Notes: generated by a model not told the origin, from the sequence alone. 64,000 nucleotides of DNA from Colwellia ponticola (GCF_005885605.1 NZ_SZVP01000004.1:124001-188000), one strand, 5' to 3'. Shown: positions 39,588-50,269, counted from the first letter of the stretch. Numbers and translations are program-made.

Positions 39588-40925
39588 CTAACCTTCCTTT
39601 TCGATTGTGGTTAGGCAATCACGCAGAAGTACACCGTAATCTGTTTTGCCTGGACAAACAAACGTACATAGTGCTAAATCTTCTTCGTCTAACTCTAAGG
39701 CACCTAATTGCTGAGCGCCGTCGGTATCACCAGAACAAATATCGCGTAAAAACAACGTGGGTAAAATATCTAATGGCATAACACGTTCAAAGTTACCAAT
39801 AGGTACCATGGCACGTTCACTACCGTTAGTCGTTGTCGTCATATTAAATAACTTACTTGGGAAAAAGTGCGACATAAAAGCGCGCGTTACGGAGAACTTA
39901 TTGGGCCCTGGGTACATGTAGCCAATAAATTCTTTTTCTCGACCTTCAAGAATTAAAGAGACTTGTACGCTATAGCGACCTAAGTAACCATGTACCGCAG
40001 TAGCTGTTGAGCCCATTAATAAAGAGCCTGAGACAACACGTAATTCGCCTTCAATTGCCTCGCCCGCGGTTAATTCAGCAGTGCTTGCACCTAATACCGT
40101 ACGTATTAAACGCGGCTTAGTTGCCGCAGGGCCTGCTAGTGATATAACACGGGTATTATCGATTTCGCCCGTTGTGAAAAGGTTAGCGAAAGCGATAACA
40201 TCTTGATAACCAACATGCCAAACAAATCGCTCAGCATTAGCTGATTTCAAGAAGTGAATATGCGTACCGACAAGACCTGCAGGATGCTTACCAGCAAACT
40301 CAGTAACGGTTGCATTACTATCTACCGGAATATTAGCGCCAGGTGCTTTGCTAACAAAAACTTCGCCTTCAGTTAAACGAGATAAAATGGTTAAACCATG
40401 TTTAAACGCTTCACTTTGCTCGTTAATAATAACTTCTGGGTTTGCAGCCAGTGGATTAGTATCCATTGCACTAACAAAAATAGCAGCAGGAGTACTATCA
40501 ATAGCAGGTGTTTTGCTAAATGGGCGGGTTCTAAATGCGGTCCATAAACCTGAGTCGACTAGGTTTTTGACAACATCTTCACGCGCTAACGAGGCAAATT
40601 TGCTTGCTGGATAAGTGGTAAAGGTTTCTTTATCGTCGCCATCGACATCGATAACAACAGATTGTAAAACACGTTTTTCACCACGGTTAATCTCTTTAAC
40701 AACACCGGCAGCTTGAGCTGTGAATTTAACGCCAGGATTTTTTTTATCTTCAAAAATCGCTTGACCTTTTTTTACACGATCTCCCACTTTTACAAACATG
40801 GTTGGACGCATACCCACAAACTCTTCACCGAGCGTTGCTACGGTTTTGATGGCTGGACCATCATGGATTACCTGTTGGGGAGCACCCATAACAGGAATAT
40901 CCAAGCCTTTTTTTATTGTAATCAT
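39588..40925 (-). CDS. nqrA: Na+-translocating NADH:quinone reductase subunit A
   Basis: Peripheral cytoplasmic subunit (445 aa) involved in quinone interaction, with no redox cofactor. The start [14 protein letters not shown] at 40925 is canonical; the in-frame ATG four codons earlier is less likely. First gene of the operon nqrABCDEF. The promoter must lie in the 495-bp gap upstream, where I cannot pick a convincing -35/-10 pair. Confidence 0.97.
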   Translation of the reverse strand: MITIKKGLDIPVMGAPQQVIHDGPAIKTVATLGEEFVGMRPTMFVKVGDRVKKGQAIFEDKKNPGVKFTAQAAGVVKEINRGEKRVLQSVVIDVDGDDKETFTTYPASKFASLAREDVVKNLVDSGLWTAFRTRPFSKTPAIDSTPAAIFVSAMDTNPLAANPEVIINEQSEAFKHGLTILSRLTEGEVFVSKAPGANIPVDSNATVTEFAGKHPAGLVGTHIHFLKSANAERFVWHVGYQDVIAFANLFTTGEIDNTRVISLAGPAATKPRLIRTVLGASTAELTAGEAIEGELRVVSGSLLMGSTATAVHGYLGRYSVQVSLILEGREKEFIGYMYPGPNKFSVTRAFMSHFFPSKLFNMTTTTNGSERAMVPIGNFERVMPLDILPTLFLRDICSGDTDGAQQLGALELDEEDLALCTFVCPGKTDYGVLLRDCLTTIEKEG

Positions 40926-41312
40926 AAACACTTGCACTACTTTTGATGGAGTATAAAAATCAGTTCATTAATTTATCTAATTAACCTTATTATTATCAAA
41001 TAATAAATATTAAATAACACTTAAAAATCAAAAGGATAAAATAAAAAACACCAATTTCAGTGTATTTCAGTGAAACATTAATTTTTAGCGTTACCACTAA
41101 AAAAAAGCTGCACTGGCTCTAAGTTAAAATTTTCTGGCGCGATATTACCATAAAATGAGCGTTTCATTCTACGTTCATTCGACATTTTTCATTACAATTT
41201 TCGTTATTAATAATATTTTTATTTATCCATGATTAAATAACGCCTTTAATAACTATATTGAATGGCTAATTTCCTATAAAACACCTGCCGATCAGGGCTG
41301 TTTTTCAAACAC

Positions 41313-41343
41313 AAAAAAGCAGCAATATAGTATTGCTGCTTTT
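41313..41343 (-). terminator. rpoS terminator
   Basis: AAAAGCAGCAATA, TAG loop, TATTGCTGCTTTT: a perfect 13-bp stem. On the minus strand the stem ends in six T, about 80 bases after the rpoS stop. The rest of the rpoS-nqrA gap (40926-41312) is AT-rich and shows no further clear feature. Confidence 0.88.
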
Positions 41344-41420
41344 GGGACTGTTGATTTTTCGAGATTAAATGTTGTTAAAACCATTAACCATTGTCAATAC
41401 TCGTCACTTAATGTTTAAGT

Positions 41421-42314
41421 TTAGTTCATATTGAAAATAGCCTCTATTGATAGATTTTGCTGAGATAACATGTCACGCAAACGCTTTAATGCCTCTACTT
41501 GAATTTGGCGAACACGCTCACGTGTTAAGCCGATTTCACTCCCAACATTTTCTAATGTCGCGGCTTCATAGCCTAGTAAACCAAAGCGTCTTGCTAAGAC
41601 TTCTCTTTGTTTACTGTTAAGCTCATTTAACCAATAAACAATATTATTACTGATATCTTCAGATTGTAAATCACTTTCAGGACCGGCACTTCTTTCATCA
41701 GCGATAATATCTAATAACGCTTTGTCTGAATCTCCCGAGAAAGGGGTATCAACAGAAGCCATGCGCTCATTTAATTTTAGCATTTTATTAACATCAGCAA
41801 CCGGTTTATCTAAGTACAGCGCAATATCTTCAGCGGTAGGCTCGTGATCGAGTAGTTGGGTAAGTTCACGCGATGCGCGTAAATAAATATTGAGCTCTTT
41901 AACAACATGAATAGGTAAACGAATAGTACGAGTTTGGTTCATTATCGCCCGCTCAATCGTTTGGCGTATCCACCAAGTGGCATAAGTTGAGAAGCGAAAG
42001 CCACGTTCAGGATCAAATTTTTCAACCGCTCTAATTAAGCCTAAGTTACCTTCTTCAATTAAATCAAGCAGTGGCAAGCCTCGATTATTATAACGTCTGG
42101 CAATTTTAACAACCAATCGTAGATTACTTTCAATCATACGTTTTCTTGATGGTTCATTTCCTTTAAGGGCTAAGCGTGAGAAATACACCTCTTCTTCGGC
42201 TGTTAATAGCGGCGAGAAACCTATTTCACTTAAATAAATTTGTGTCGCATCTAAGCTTGCCGAGACCTCTTCCTTTGCTCCGATAGTCGTTTTTTCTTCT
42301 TTTAATTTAACCAT
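41421..42314 (-). CDS. rpoS: RNA polymerase sigma factor RpoS
   Basis: Stationary-phase and general stress sigma factor. Regions 1.2 to 4 are intact: [21 protein letters not shown], the region 2 core ([17 protein letters not shown]), and the region 4.2 helix-turn-helix ([19 protein letters not shown]). The KEL of the RssB-contact helix is conserved ([10 protein letters not shown]). Start ATG 42314 follows a GGGAGA ribosome-binding site. At 297 aa it is about 33 residues shorter than E. coli RpoS, all missing from the N-terminal region 1.1. It follows nlpD, the usual place for an rpoS promoter. Confidence 0.96.
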   Translation of the reverse strand: MVKLKEEKTTIGAKEEVSASLDATQIYLSEIGFSPLLTAEEEVYFSRLALKGNEPSRKRMIESNLRLVVKIARRYNNRGLPLLDLIEEGNLGLIRAVEKFDPERGFRFSTYATWWIRQTIERAIMNQTRTIRLPIHVVKELNIYLRASRELTQLLDHEPTAEDIALYLDKPVADVNKMLKLNERMASVDTPFSGDSDKALLDIIADERSAGPESDLQSEDISNNIVYWLNELNSKQREVLARRFGLLGYEAATLENVGSEIGLTRERVRQIQVEALKRLRDMLSQQNLSIEAIFNMN

Positions 42315-42499
42315 GTTATTCTCCCAAACTTGCAAAGACTGCTGTTTATATCTTTAACTATTCACGATAACTCCGGCTTCTTTCTTATCGGTATAACTGT
42401 GGGCTTTACTCTCTCTTTTTTGTTGTCTGTTAATTACTAGGTATTCATTGCGATATAATGATTATTACTTAGTTGTTATTACTTATATTAACCATTACG

Positions 42500-43378
42500 T
42501 CATTGATTTTTTGGTAAATAATTTAATGGGTTAACAGATTTACCTCGAAATCTTATTTCAAAGTGCAGCATAACCTTATTGGCATCCGTATCTCCCATGG
42601 TAGAAATAACATCCCCCCTGTTAATCTGCTGCTTTTCCTTAACAAGGATACGATCATTGTGAGCATAAGCACTAAGATAGTCGTCATTATGCTTTATAAT
42701 AATTAACTTACCGTACCCCCTAAGTGCATCACCTGCATAGACCACTTTACCTTGGGCCGATGATCTAATTTTAGTACCTCGGCGGCCAACAATATCGATG
42801 CCTTTATTACCTTGAGTACTATTAGAAAAGTATTCAACTACTTTGCCTTTTACCGGCCATTGCCAACGACTAATTTTTTGTGAAAAGTTAGACGTTGATT
42901 TATCTGCCGTTAACACACTATTTTGTCTTGATTTTTTACTGTTTACATTTTCACCATACGCCTGCTTTTTAGTAGATGCAAGGCTATTTTTTGTTCTATT
43001 TTTACGACTAACAGTAGAGCTTTTAGTCTGTTTTTTATGCTGCGCCTTATTCTTACTTGCTTTCGCTGTTCTTTTGACTTTATGTTCGGTTAAAAATAAT
43101 TTTTGCCCTGGATAAATATTATAAGGTGCGGAAATATTATTTAACTGAGCGATCTTTCTAACATCTGAATTTGAACGCCAAGCGATTGAATAGAGCGTCT
43201 CTCCTTTTTTAACAAAATATTGTGAAGATTGAATAGAGTTTCTATTGTGCTCTGTTAATACGCTAGTACTATGAATATTGGTAACTGGGGCTGGCGTATC
43301 TCGGCTACTGCAAGAAGAAAGGCTTATGTTTACGATGAAAATAAAAAATAAGGCGTTCGCACGACGAAAAAAACTCAT
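42500..43378 (-). CDS. nlpD: NlpD-type lipoprotein with LysM and inactive LytM domains
   Basis: Outer-membrane lipoprotein that activates the amidase AmiC during cell separation. A signal peptide with lipobox SLSSC, a LysM peptidoglycan-binding domain (YFVKKGETLYSIAWRS, about 55-98), a Lys/Ser/Thr-rich linker and a C-terminal M23 domain (about 185-285) are visible. The zinc-ligand positions are lost (GNKGIDI instead of GxHxGxD, MLHFEIR instead of HxH), as expected for a non-enzymatic activator. The following 185-bp gap to rpoS probably carries the rpoS leader. Confidence 0.92.
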   Translation of the reverse strand: MSFFRRANALFFIFIVNISLSSCSSRDTPAPVTNIHSTSVLTEHNRNSIQSSQYFVKKGETLYSIAWRSNSDVRKIAQLNNISAPYNIYPGQKLFLTEHKVKRTAKASKNKAQHKKQTKSSTVSRKNRTKNSLASTKKQAYGENVNSKKSRQNSVLTADKSTSNFSQKISRWQWPVKGKVVEYFSNSTQGNKGIDIVGRRGTKIRSSAQGKVVYAGDALRGYGKLIIIKHNDDYLSAYAHNDRILVKEKQQINRGDVISTMGDTDANKVMLHFEIRFRGKSVNPLNYLPKNQ

Positions 43379-43463
43379 TAAAGTCTCCTTACAAAGAATT
43401 TAATGAGTTTATCAAGGCGTAAATTACTGCTATTTATATACATAAACAGGATAATAATTTATT

Positions 43464-44042
43464 TTAACGTAAGGCAAAATAAGCCACGACAATAATAGCA
43501 AGCACGCTCCAACCGATAACATCTACCCATTGACGTAGTTTAGCTTCCATCCTTTTTCCGCCCCACTTAATAAGACCTGCGACTAAGAAAAAACGTAAAC
43601 CTCGCCCTACCGCAGAGGCAATAAAAAAAGGGATAAAAGCCATATGTAGAAAACCGGCACCGACAGTAAATAATTTATAAGGGATAGGTGAAAAACCAGC
43701 GATAAAAACCACCCAAACCCCCCAGTGAGTGAACCACTCGATGGCAATATTAAAGCGCTCTTGATAGCCCAGTTGAGAAATTAAAGGTTGAATCCAAGGT
43801 TCAAACATTAAATAACCAAGCCAATAACCTATCGCCCCCCCTAAGATAGAGGCAAGCGTAGTGAGTCCGGCAAAGTACCATGCTTTTTCTGGCTTTGCTA
43901 ACACCATAGGGGCGAGTAGCACATCAGGGGGAATAGGAAAGAAAATAGACTCTGCACAGGTAAGCGCAGCTAAGTAACGTGGTGCAAAGCGGTGTTCTGC
44001 CCAACGTAAAGTCCAAAGATAAAGACGAGAAAACATGCTCAC
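43464..44042 (-). CDS. yqaA: YqaA family (DedA-like) membrane protein
   Basis: 192-aa integral membrane protein of the SNARE-associated/DedA superfamily, YqaA branch. Features: FAPRYLAALTCAESIFFPIPPDVLL near the N-terminus, GGAIGYWLGY, and a later GFSPIPYKLFTVGAGF. DedA relatives include undecaprenyl phosphate and lipid flippases, but the substrate of YqaA is unknown. It starts with GTG overlapping the pcm stop by one base; an ATG two codons later is possible. Confidence 0.85.
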   Translation of the reverse strand: MSMFSRLYLWTLRWAEHRFAPRYLAALTCAESIFFPIPPDVLLAPMVLAKPEKAWYFAGLTTLASILGGAIGYWLGYLMFEPWIQPLISQLGYQERFNIAIEWFTHWGVWVVFIAGFSPIPYKLFTVGAGFLHMAFIPFFIASAVGRGLRFFLVAGLIKWGGKRMEAKLRQWVDVIGWSVLAIIVVAYFALR

Positions 44043-44695
44043 TACAATAACTCTCCAGATATTAAAGGTACAAAACGTACCGCTTCAATTTGTTGTTCAT
44101 TAAAGACATCACCATCACGGGTGATAATTTTTAAAATTTGGGTTTGCTCGCCAACCGGAATAATTAAACGCCCACCATCGGCAAGTTGTGCAAGTAAGGC
44201 TGGTGGTACACTAGCCGGGGCAGCAGTCACGATAATAGCTTCAAAGGGCCCTTTACTTTGCCAGCCTTGCCAACCATCACCATGCTTCATCGCGATATTA
44301 TGTAAATCCATCGCACGTAAACAGCGCTTAGCTTGCCACTGTAACGCTTTGATCCGCTCAACGGAAAAAACCTTATCCGTTAACTGCGCTAAGATTGACG
44401 TTTGATAACCTGAACCAGTGCCAATCTCTAAAATGTTTTTAGGTCGCCCATTAGCTAATAATAACTCTGACATTCTAGCAACAATGTAGGGTTGTGAAAT
44501 AGTTTGCCCTTGTCCAATAGGCAAGGCAGTGTTGTCATAAGCTTTATGTGCTAAGATTTCTGGGACAAATATATGTCGTGGTGAATGAGTAATCGCTTGT
44601 AAAACCGCAGGATTAGTTATCCCTTCGTGTAACAGTTTTTGCGCGAGTATTTCGCCACTACGTTTTGACTTTCTGTCTATCCGACTAGATATCAT
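44042..44695 (-). CDS. pcm: protein-L-isoaspartate O-methyltransferase
   Basis: SAM-dependent repair enzyme for isoaspartyl residues in aged proteins. The SAM-binding motif [17 protein letters not shown] is near residues 80-96, and SPRHIFVPE and [17 protein letters not shown] are family signatures. Length is 217 aa. It lies between surE and yqaA in the ftsB-rpoS block. Confidence 0.96.
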   Translation of the reverse strand: MISSRIDRKSKRSGEILAQKLLHEGITNPAVLQAITHSPRHIFVPEILAHKAYDNTALPIGQGQTISQPYIVARMSELLLANGRPKNILEIGTGSGYQTSILAQLTDKVFSVERIKALQWQAKRCLRAMDLHNIAMKHGDGWQGWQSKGPFEAIIVTAAPASVPPALLAQLADGGRLIIPVGEQTQILKIITRDGDVFNEQQIEAVRFVPLISGELL

Positions 44696-44710
44696 AAAAA
44701 CACGTCCAAT

Positions 44711-45493
44711 TTACTTTGCTAAATTTAGCTCAGAAAGCCAACTTTCGATATTTGCTATACTTTGATGAGCCGTCATATCAACGGTCAAAGGAGTTACTGA
44801 GGCATAGCCATTGGCTACAGCATGAAAATCGGTACCTTCACCGCCATCTAACTCTTGACCTAGCAAGCCATACCAGTAAATATCACGCTGCCATGGATCT
44901 TGCATTTTTTGCATACTTTCCGCTTGATGGCGATGACCCAGCCGCGTTACTTTTATGCCTTTTAACGCCGTCAAAGGAATATCGGGAACATTAATATTTA
45001 AAATTTGATCTGCTGGGAGTGGGTGAGTACGTAAGCGTTGAATTATTTTTGCCGTAACAACCGCTGCAGTTTGATAATGTCGTTCATTTTTGCCGATTAA
45101 CGATACCGCAATAGCAGGCATCCCCATATGGCGACCTTCTGTTGCTGCTGCCACCGTACCTGAATACAAGGTGTCATCGCCTAAGTTAGCACCTTTATTG
45201 ATGCCTGCTACGACTAACTCACACTCAGTAAATAATTGACTAATACCTAAATGTACTGCATCTGTTGGCGTACCATTAACAGACACAAAACTATTATCTA
45301 AGTACTCAGCGCGTAAAGGATTAAGCAAGGTCAAAGAGTTACTAGCACCACTGCAGTTTCTGTCTGGCGCAACCACATTGACTGAAAAATACTTAATCAG
45401 TTCATCATAAAGTACTTTAATACCTAACGCGTGCACACCATCATCATTACTCAATAATATTTTTATGCGGTTTGTGAGTTTTTTCTCAGCCAT
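44711..45493 (-). CDS. surE: 5'/3'-nucleotidase SurE
   Basis: Metal-dependent phosphatase acting on nucleoside monophosphates and polyphosphate, linked to stationary survival. The N-terminal [13 protein letters not shown] carries the metal-binding Asp pair, and [21 protein letters not shown] is a family segment. Length is 260 aa. Two bases after the truD stop. Confidence 0.96.
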   Translation of the reverse strand: MAEKKLTNRIKILLSNDDGVHALGIKVLYDELIKYFSVNVVAPDRNCSGASNSLTLLNPLRAEYLDNSFVSVNGTPTDAVHLGISQLFTECELVVAGINKGANLGDDTLYSGTVAAATEGRHMGMPAIAVSLIGKNERHYQTAAVVTAKIIQRLRTHPLPADQILNINVPDIPLTALKGIKVTRLGHRHQAESMQKMQDPWQRDIYWYGLLGQELDGGEGTDFHAVANGYASVTPLTVDMTAHQSIANIESWLSELNLAK

Positions 45494-45495
45494 GG

Positions 45496-46602
45496 TTAGC
45501 TCAATACCTGCTGATGAGGTGTTACTGCTCTTTTATCAATACGTGCGGTCATGTCTTGATAGCTTAATAACTCACGTAAAACAGTTGTGGCATAACAACC
45601 CGCAGGTAAAAAGAAGCTTATTTTAACCGCATTACTTACTTTAGCTAAGTTCTCAGAAGGCAACTCTTTAAAAGGTAACAACTCAATAGCAGTATCACTT
45701 ACCGTTAAGCGAATACGGCGTCGTTCTTGCTTTAAACCAAACCGAGGTAACCCTTGGCAAAACGCTACGTTTTGCTCTGCTACTTTTTGTTCCAAAGCTA
45801 ATGGCTCACCACTGGTCATCAGCTCACCTGCGCCCCACATAGGCGCAGTAATATCAACATCTTTATCAATAAAACGTTGAGTAATAGTACTATCAACCTC
45901 ATCAAGATGAAATACCGACTGCGTGCCCGCTAGCATTAATACATCACCAGCAACAACGTTATTAAAGCAGCCTTGTTCAATACGTTCGTTCAGCACACTA
46001 TTAAAAATATGTGAACGAGCCGCAGATAAATAAATACCCCGCTTTTTCTTATCTTTTACTTTTTGGCCTGAAAATAATCCTAAAGCACGCTCAATATTAC
46101 CACCGTCAATACCAAAACGTTGTTCTCCAAAGTAATTAGGAACGCCTTGCTCAACAATTTTTTGCCAGCGTTGCGTTAAGGCTTTTATTTCGGTGACTTC
46201 ACGTAAAATAAGTTCGAAGCGGTTACCTAATAAGGCACCAGTACGTAATTTTTTATTGTGTCGTTTATAGGATAATATTTCTACACCCTCGATAACCAAG
46301 TCAGTTAAGTCATACTCTTGCTTACCTGGCACATGCACACCAAACCACTGCTCAGTAACGGCAAAACGGTCTTTTAAACCCGCATAAGACACTAACTGCT
46401 CTTTTACTTGAAAATACTTAGCTAGCTCTCGCGCCACAAATAAGGTATTGGCCCCCGTTTTTCTAATATAAATAAATAAGTGCTCTCCCTCGCCGCAAGG
46501 TAAAAAAGGCAGTACTTCAACAACTTTAAAATCAGTTATTTGACTACGTAATAAACCGCTCGACGCTGGTTTTCCGTGTAGGTAGGCTTGTTCTGTTGGC
46601 AT
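45496..46602 (-). CDS. truD: tRNA pseudouridine(13) synthase TruD
   Basis: Makes pseudouridine at position 13 of tRNA-Glu. The motif [15 protein letters not shown] near residue 77-91 contains the catalytic Asp, and the family signature [15 protein letters not shown] lies near 153-167. The lineage-specific TRUD insertion domain follows. Length is 368 aa. Confidence 0.95.
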   Translation of the reverse strand: MPTEQAYLHGKPASSGLLRSQITDFKVVEVLPFLPCGEGEHLFIYIRKTGANTLFVARELAKYFQVKEQLVSYAGLKDRFAVTEQWFGVHVPGKQEYDLTDLVIEGVEILSYKRHNKKLRTGALLGNRFELILREVTEIKALTQRWQKIVEQGVPNYFGEQRFGIDGGNIERALGLFSGQKVKDKKKRGIYLSAARSHIFNSVLNERIEQGCFNNVVAGDVLMLAGTQSVFHLDEVDSTITQRFIDKDVDITAPMWGAGELMTSGEPLALEQKVAEQNVAFCQGLPRFGLKQERRRIRLTVSDTAIELLPFKELPSENLAKVSNAVKISFFLPAGCYATTVLRELLSYQDMTARIDKRAVTPHQQVLS

Positions 46603-46666
46603 GTTATTAATCTTCTTAAATTCTGTGTAAGCTGCGCTAAAAGTAGTATTACAGTGATAACGTCAA

Positions 46667-47179
46667 CTAAATATGTTGAACTTCTTCAATAGGTGAAAAG
46701 GCTTGCTCTGTTGCTATTAATAACACCACTGCATGTACCGATATTCCTTCTTTTCGCCCGGTATATCCCAATTTTTCAGTGGTAGTAGCTTTGACATTAA
46801 CCTGATCAATACGGGTATTTAAATCTTCACTTAAACAGGTGCGCATCGCTAATAAATGCGGCGCTATTTTCGGTGCTTGTGCGACAATGGTAATATCCGC
46901 ATTACCTAATTCAAAACCCTTTTCTGTCATTAACGACACCACATGTCGCAATAAAATTCTGCTGGAAATATTTTTATATTGACCGTCGGTATCAGGAAAA
47001 TGATTACCAATATCTGCTAAACACAGAGCACCTAAAATAGCATCACAAAGGGCATGAATAGCAACGTCGCCATCAGAGTGAGCAATAAAGCCTTGCTCAA
47101 AGGGAATTTCTACACCACCAAGTACTAAAGGACCTTTACCGCCAAACTTATGTACATCAAAACCATGACCTATACGCAT
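46667..47179 (-). CDS. ispF: 2-C-methyl-D-erythritol 2,4-cyclodiphosphate synthase
   Basis: MEP-pathway enzyme forming the cyclic diphosphate. The N-terminal [12 protein letters not shown] supplies the metal-binding Asp and His; [18 protein letters not shown] and the [13 protein letters not shown] loop are characteristic. Length is 170 aa, including an extended C-terminal tail of about ten residues. It lies 16 bases after ispD. Confidence 0.97.
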   Translation of the reverse strand: MRIGHGFDVHKFGGKGPLVLGGVEIPFEQGFIAHSDGDVAIHALCDAILGALCLADIGNHFPDTDGQYKNISSRILLRHVVSLMTEKGFELGNADITIVAQAPKIAPHLLAMRTCLSEDLNTRIDQVNVKATTTEKLGYTGRKEGISVHAVVLLIATEQAFSPIEEVQHI

Positions 47180-47195
47180 TTTCTGTCCTTTTACT

Positions 47196-47954
47196 TTACT
47201 TCGGGGCTGTTGACTTGTTAAGTTGCTCAGCTTGTTTAGCTAAATAGAACTCAGCTAAGGCTAAGTCATTAGGGTGTGTTATTTTTATATTTTCACTACT
47301 CGCAGAAACCAATAAACTCGGTAAGTTGGCTTGCTCAATAGCCGACGCTTCATCAGTTATAGCAACGCCATTTGCTAAGGCTTGTTCAATAGCAAACCTT
47401 AGTTCATTAGTTTTATATAATTGTGGTGTTAATGCATGCCATAACTGCTCGCGTTCAACCGTATTATCGATAAGGTTGATACTTTTTGAAACATTGCTTT
47501 TAGCATCTTTAACGAACACGCCACGTTTCATGGTATCTCGAACCGGTGTTGCTAAAATACCGCCGTGATTATTTGCTAAGCACTGAGCAATTAAGTTATC
47601 GATATCTTGGTGACTAACACAAGGTCGCGCCGCATCATGCACTAATACCCAAGGGTATTGTTCAGCATTAACCGCCTTTAAACCATTGAGTACCGAATTA
47701 ACTCTCTCAGTGCCGCCAGTGACACGTATAATATCCGGATGATGCGCTAAAGGTGATTGGGCAAAGTATTCATCATTAGCGCCCAACACAATAACCACTT
47801 GGCTAATTAAGGGGTGAGTTAATAGCTTTGTTACGGTATGAGTTAAAATAGTTTGGTTATTAATGCAAAGGTATTGCTTAGGACAATTTGCTTGCATGCG
47901 TTTACCTACGCCTGCTGCGGGTATAATAGCAATAAATTTGGATATAGACGCCAT
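47196..47954 (-). CDS. ispD: 2-C-methyl-D-erythritol 4-phosphate cytidylyltransferase
   Basis: MEP-pathway enzyme that transfers CMP to methylerythritol phosphate. The nucleotide-binding loop [11 protein letters not shown] is near residues 9-19, and [12 protein letters not shown] is near 101-112. Length is 252 aa. Together with ispF, dxs and ispA, four isoprenoid genes fall in this window. Confidence 0.97.
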   Translation of the reverse strand: MASISKFIAIIPAAGVGKRMQANCPKQYLCINNQTILTHTVTKLLTHPLISQVVIVLGANDEYFAQSPLAHHPDIIRVTGGTERVNSVLNGLKAVNAEQYPWVLVHDAARPCVSHQDIDNLIAQCLANNHGGILATPVRDTMKRGVFVKDAKSNVSKSINLIDNTVEREQLWHALTPQLYKTNELRFAIEQALANGVAITDEASAIEQANLPSLLVSASSENIKITHPNDLALAEFYLAKQAEQLNKSTAPK

Positions 47955-47986
47955 TAAAAAGCTACCTTGCTTATTTGTTTAGTTGT

Positions 47987-48018
47987 TTATTTAGTTATTT
48001 AGTTATTTAGTTATTTAG
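47987..48018 (+). repeat. 8-bp microsatellite TTATTTAG x4 at the ftsB stop
   Basis: Four perfect copies of TTATTTAG (47987-48018), with degenerate copies on both sides, fill the ftsB-ispD gap. The ftsB stop codon (48015-48017) lies inside the unit nearest the gene. Confidence 0.9.
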
Positions 48019-48314
48019 TTATTAGAATTACGATTATTATTCTCTTTAGGGATAAGACGAAAGAAAGTTTCGTTTTCTTTAATCATGCCTAACTCGTTCC
48101 TTGCTCTTTCTTCAACCGCCTCAAGTCCTAGTTTTAAATCGTCGGTATCAGCAAACAATAACTTATTTCGCTGCCGTAACTTTTCATTAGTACCTTGTTG
48201 TCGAATAATGTTTTCTTTGAGAACGAGGTAGTCAGGCACACTATTTTTACCAAACCAGAGTCGGTATTGTAATAACACTAGTAATATCACCAATATTGTT
48301 GTGAATACGCGCAT
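48015..48314 (-). CDS. ftsB: cell division protein FtsB
   Basis: Short bitopic divisome protein forming the FtsQ-FtsB-FtsL complex. It has an N-terminal membrane helix (RVFTTILVILLVLLQYRLWFG), then a coiled coil (about 30-65) with the typical NEKLRQRNKLLFADTDDLK, then ARNELGMIKENETFFRLI. The C-terminal tail is Asn-rich (NNRNSNN). Length is 99 aa. First gene of the conserved ftsB-to-rpoS block. Confidence 0.95.
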   Translation of the reverse strand: MRVFTTILVILLVLLQYRLWFGKNSVPDYLVLKENIIRQQGTNEKLRQRNKLLFADTDDLKLGLEAVEERARNELGMIKENETFFRLIPKENNNRNSNN

Positions 48315-48383
48315 GACAACCTAAATAAAGAAAAAGAGAAAAGACGATAGTATCACCATTATTATACCTATCTAACGGCAGAG

Positions 48384-49070
48384 TTAAATAACTAACGGTT
48401 TTTTGAAATTTTTCCAATTAATAGAGCAAGATAGTAATAATTCCCTCAGGGTAGGAATAATAGGAAGTTGCTTGCTATTGCCTTGCCAGCAATGACCAGC
48501 ACACGCTGAGATCATTATTTTTTTATTTGGCTTGAGCAGGCGCTTACAGCCCATTTGACCGTCGTTAAGGTATGCATCCCTGGTTAACGAAAACCAACCC
48601 GCAACATTGGTGCGTATTCTGTTTTGTTGAACATCGACCCGATCAATACAATCAATAATAATGTGGTCCGCTAACAGTACCGGTACTACAAGACCTGGGG
48701 CAATATCTGCTTGTAAATACCAACGAACTGTCTTGGCGTATTCAGCATCATTTCCTTGTTCATTATCGCCACTAACGTGTCGTTCAGCAAACTGATCAGT
48801 CCATGGACTTTTTTTACTTTGCTTAGCAGACCAACTTGCATTTTGTGTATCGAGTAACAATGGTGAATAACCTTGAGCAACAACCTCCATCATAGCGTGC
48901 GCTGTACGGTTTATATAATAAGGTAAACTCGCTATACGTAATTGTACCGCCTGTGCACTAACAAAATTTCCCTTGGCAATAGCGGCAGTTTCTCGCTGAT
49001 AAAGACCATTGCAAAGTTCGGCAAAGTCCCCTGTCTGTGTGTGTATTTGCCAAAGGCTAGATTGTGACAT
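48384..49070 (-). CDS. uncharacterised 228-aa protein
   Basis: I do not recognise a family. The protein is soluble with no signal peptide. Its middle (YLQADIAPGLVVPVLLADHI and IDCIDRVDVQQ) looks like beta structure, and the C-terminal part has a Cys-rich patch ISACAGHCWQ near residue 192. It lies between a FabH-like gene (80 bases upstream) and ftsB (69 bases downstream), all on the minus strand, so it may be co-transcribed with either. Codon use looks like that of its neighbours, so it is probably native. Confidence 0.7.
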   Translation of the reverse strand: MSQSSLWQIHTQTGDFAELCNGLYQRETAAIAKGNFVSAQAVQLRIASLPYYINRTAHAMMEVVAQGYSPLLLDTQNASWSAKQSKKSPWTDQFAERHVSGDNEQGNDAEYAKTVRWYLQADIAPGLVVPVLLADHIIIDCIDRVDVQQNRIRTNVAGWFSLTRDAYLNDGQMGCKRLLKPNKKIMISACAGHCWQGNSKQLPIIPTLRELLLSCSINWKNFKKPLVI

Positions 49071-49150
49071 ATTGATTACTCTAACCCTTTAGCTAAGACC
49101 TTAACTCAAATCTACCTACCCGTAATGATTTTAGGTAACTCTAAGTAACT

Positions 49151-50269
49151 TTAAACATATTCTAATAATAAACAACAAGCTGAGTAACCCGCACCAAAAG
49201 AACATAATACGCTCTTGTCGCCAGTCACTAAACCTTGCTTGTTTTTGTGTAAAGCAACGATACAACCTGCTGAACTAGTATTGGCATACTCATCCAAAAT
49301 AATAGGTGCTTCATGACTTTTTGGCTCTCTGCCTAGTACTTTTTTAGCTATAAAGTTATTCATAGTACTATTAGCTTGATGTAAGTAGAGTCGTTTAATA
49401 TCATTAGCGCCCAGCTCCATTTTAGCCATTTCGCTAGTAATTAACTCTGATACCATAGGCAATACTTCTTTAAAAACTTTACGTCCTTGTTGAATAAAAA
49501 GCTTATCAACATCATTAACATGTTCAGGACTACAGTTATTCATATAACCAATATTACTACGAATATTATTAGAGAAGCGGGTCATTGGTTTTTCACTAAT
49601 AATTTTAAAGACGTGCTCAGCATTGGCAGTACTTTCATCTTCAATAATAGAAGCGGTTGCCACATCACCAAAAATAAAGTGGCTGTCTCTGTCGCGATAA
49701 TTCACTTGCGGTGATAATATTTCAGGGTTAATCACTAACACTGTTTTGGCGGTGCCACTGCGAATGGCATTAGCTGCATTGATTATGCCAAAAGTTGCCG
49801 CTGAGCAAGCAACTAACATGTCAAACCCCCAACCACCACAACCAAGCGCCTGTTGTATTTCAATTGCCATTGCCGGATAAGAGCGCTGCGTATACGCACA
49901 AGCAACAATAATAAGGTCAATATCGGCAGGTGTTTTATTCGCAGCTAGCATGGCTGCTTTAGCTGCAGCGACACCTATTTCAGCCTGCATTGACAGTTCG
50001 TCGTTACTACGCTCGGTATAACGTGGTGACATAACATCAACATTTAAAATATCTTCTTTCGCCATAACATAGCGGCTTTTAATACCTGAAGCCTTTTCAA
50101 TAAAGCTGCTATCTGAAGGAGCTAGTGCAGCGACTCTCCCCTCCTCAATATCTTTGCTATGATTGCGATTAAATTTTTCTACGTATTGGTTAAAACAATC
50201 AACCAGTTCTTCATTGGATATACTCTGCGTTGGTGTGTATAAACCAGTGCCGCTAATAACTACTGCCAT
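49151..50269 (-). CDS. beta-ketoacyl-ACP synthase III-like protein
   Basis: Thiolase-fold condensing enzyme of the FabH class. The catalytic triad is visible: Cys in VACSAATFG, His in LHQANSTMNNF and Asn in EYANTSSAGC. At 372 aa it is longer than housekeeping FabH (about 317), with an insertion near residues 30-75, resembling the second FabH-type enzymes of Pseudomonas and Shewanella that may use longer acyl-CoA primers. Start ATG 50269 is preceded by AAGAGA; the longer frame is rejected. No acyl carrier protein or other fab gene is adjacent. Confidence 0.88.
   Translation of the reverse strand: MAVVISGTGLYTPTQSISNEELVDCFNQYVEKFNRNHSKDIEEGRVAALAPSDSSFIEKASGIKSRYVMAKEDILNVDVMSPRYTERSNDELSMQAEIGVAAAKAAMLAANKTPADIDLIIVACAYTQRSYPAMAIEIQQALGCGGWGFDMLVACSAATFGIINAANAIRSGTAKTVLVINPEILSPQVNYRDRDSHFIFGDVATASIIEDESTANAEHVFKIISEKPMTRFSNNIRSNIGYMNNCSPEHVNDVDKLFIQQGRKVFKEVLPMVSELITSEMAKMELGANDIKRLYLHQANSTMNNFIAKKVLGREPKSHEAPIILDEYANTSSAGCIVALHKNKQGLVTGDKSVLCSFGAGYSACCLLLEYV

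Noticed and set aside
42500..43378. NlpD with lost metal ligands as a broken enzyme
   Set aside because: Loss of the zinc ligands is normal for NlpD/EnvC-type amidase activators, so the gene is intact, not a pseudogene.
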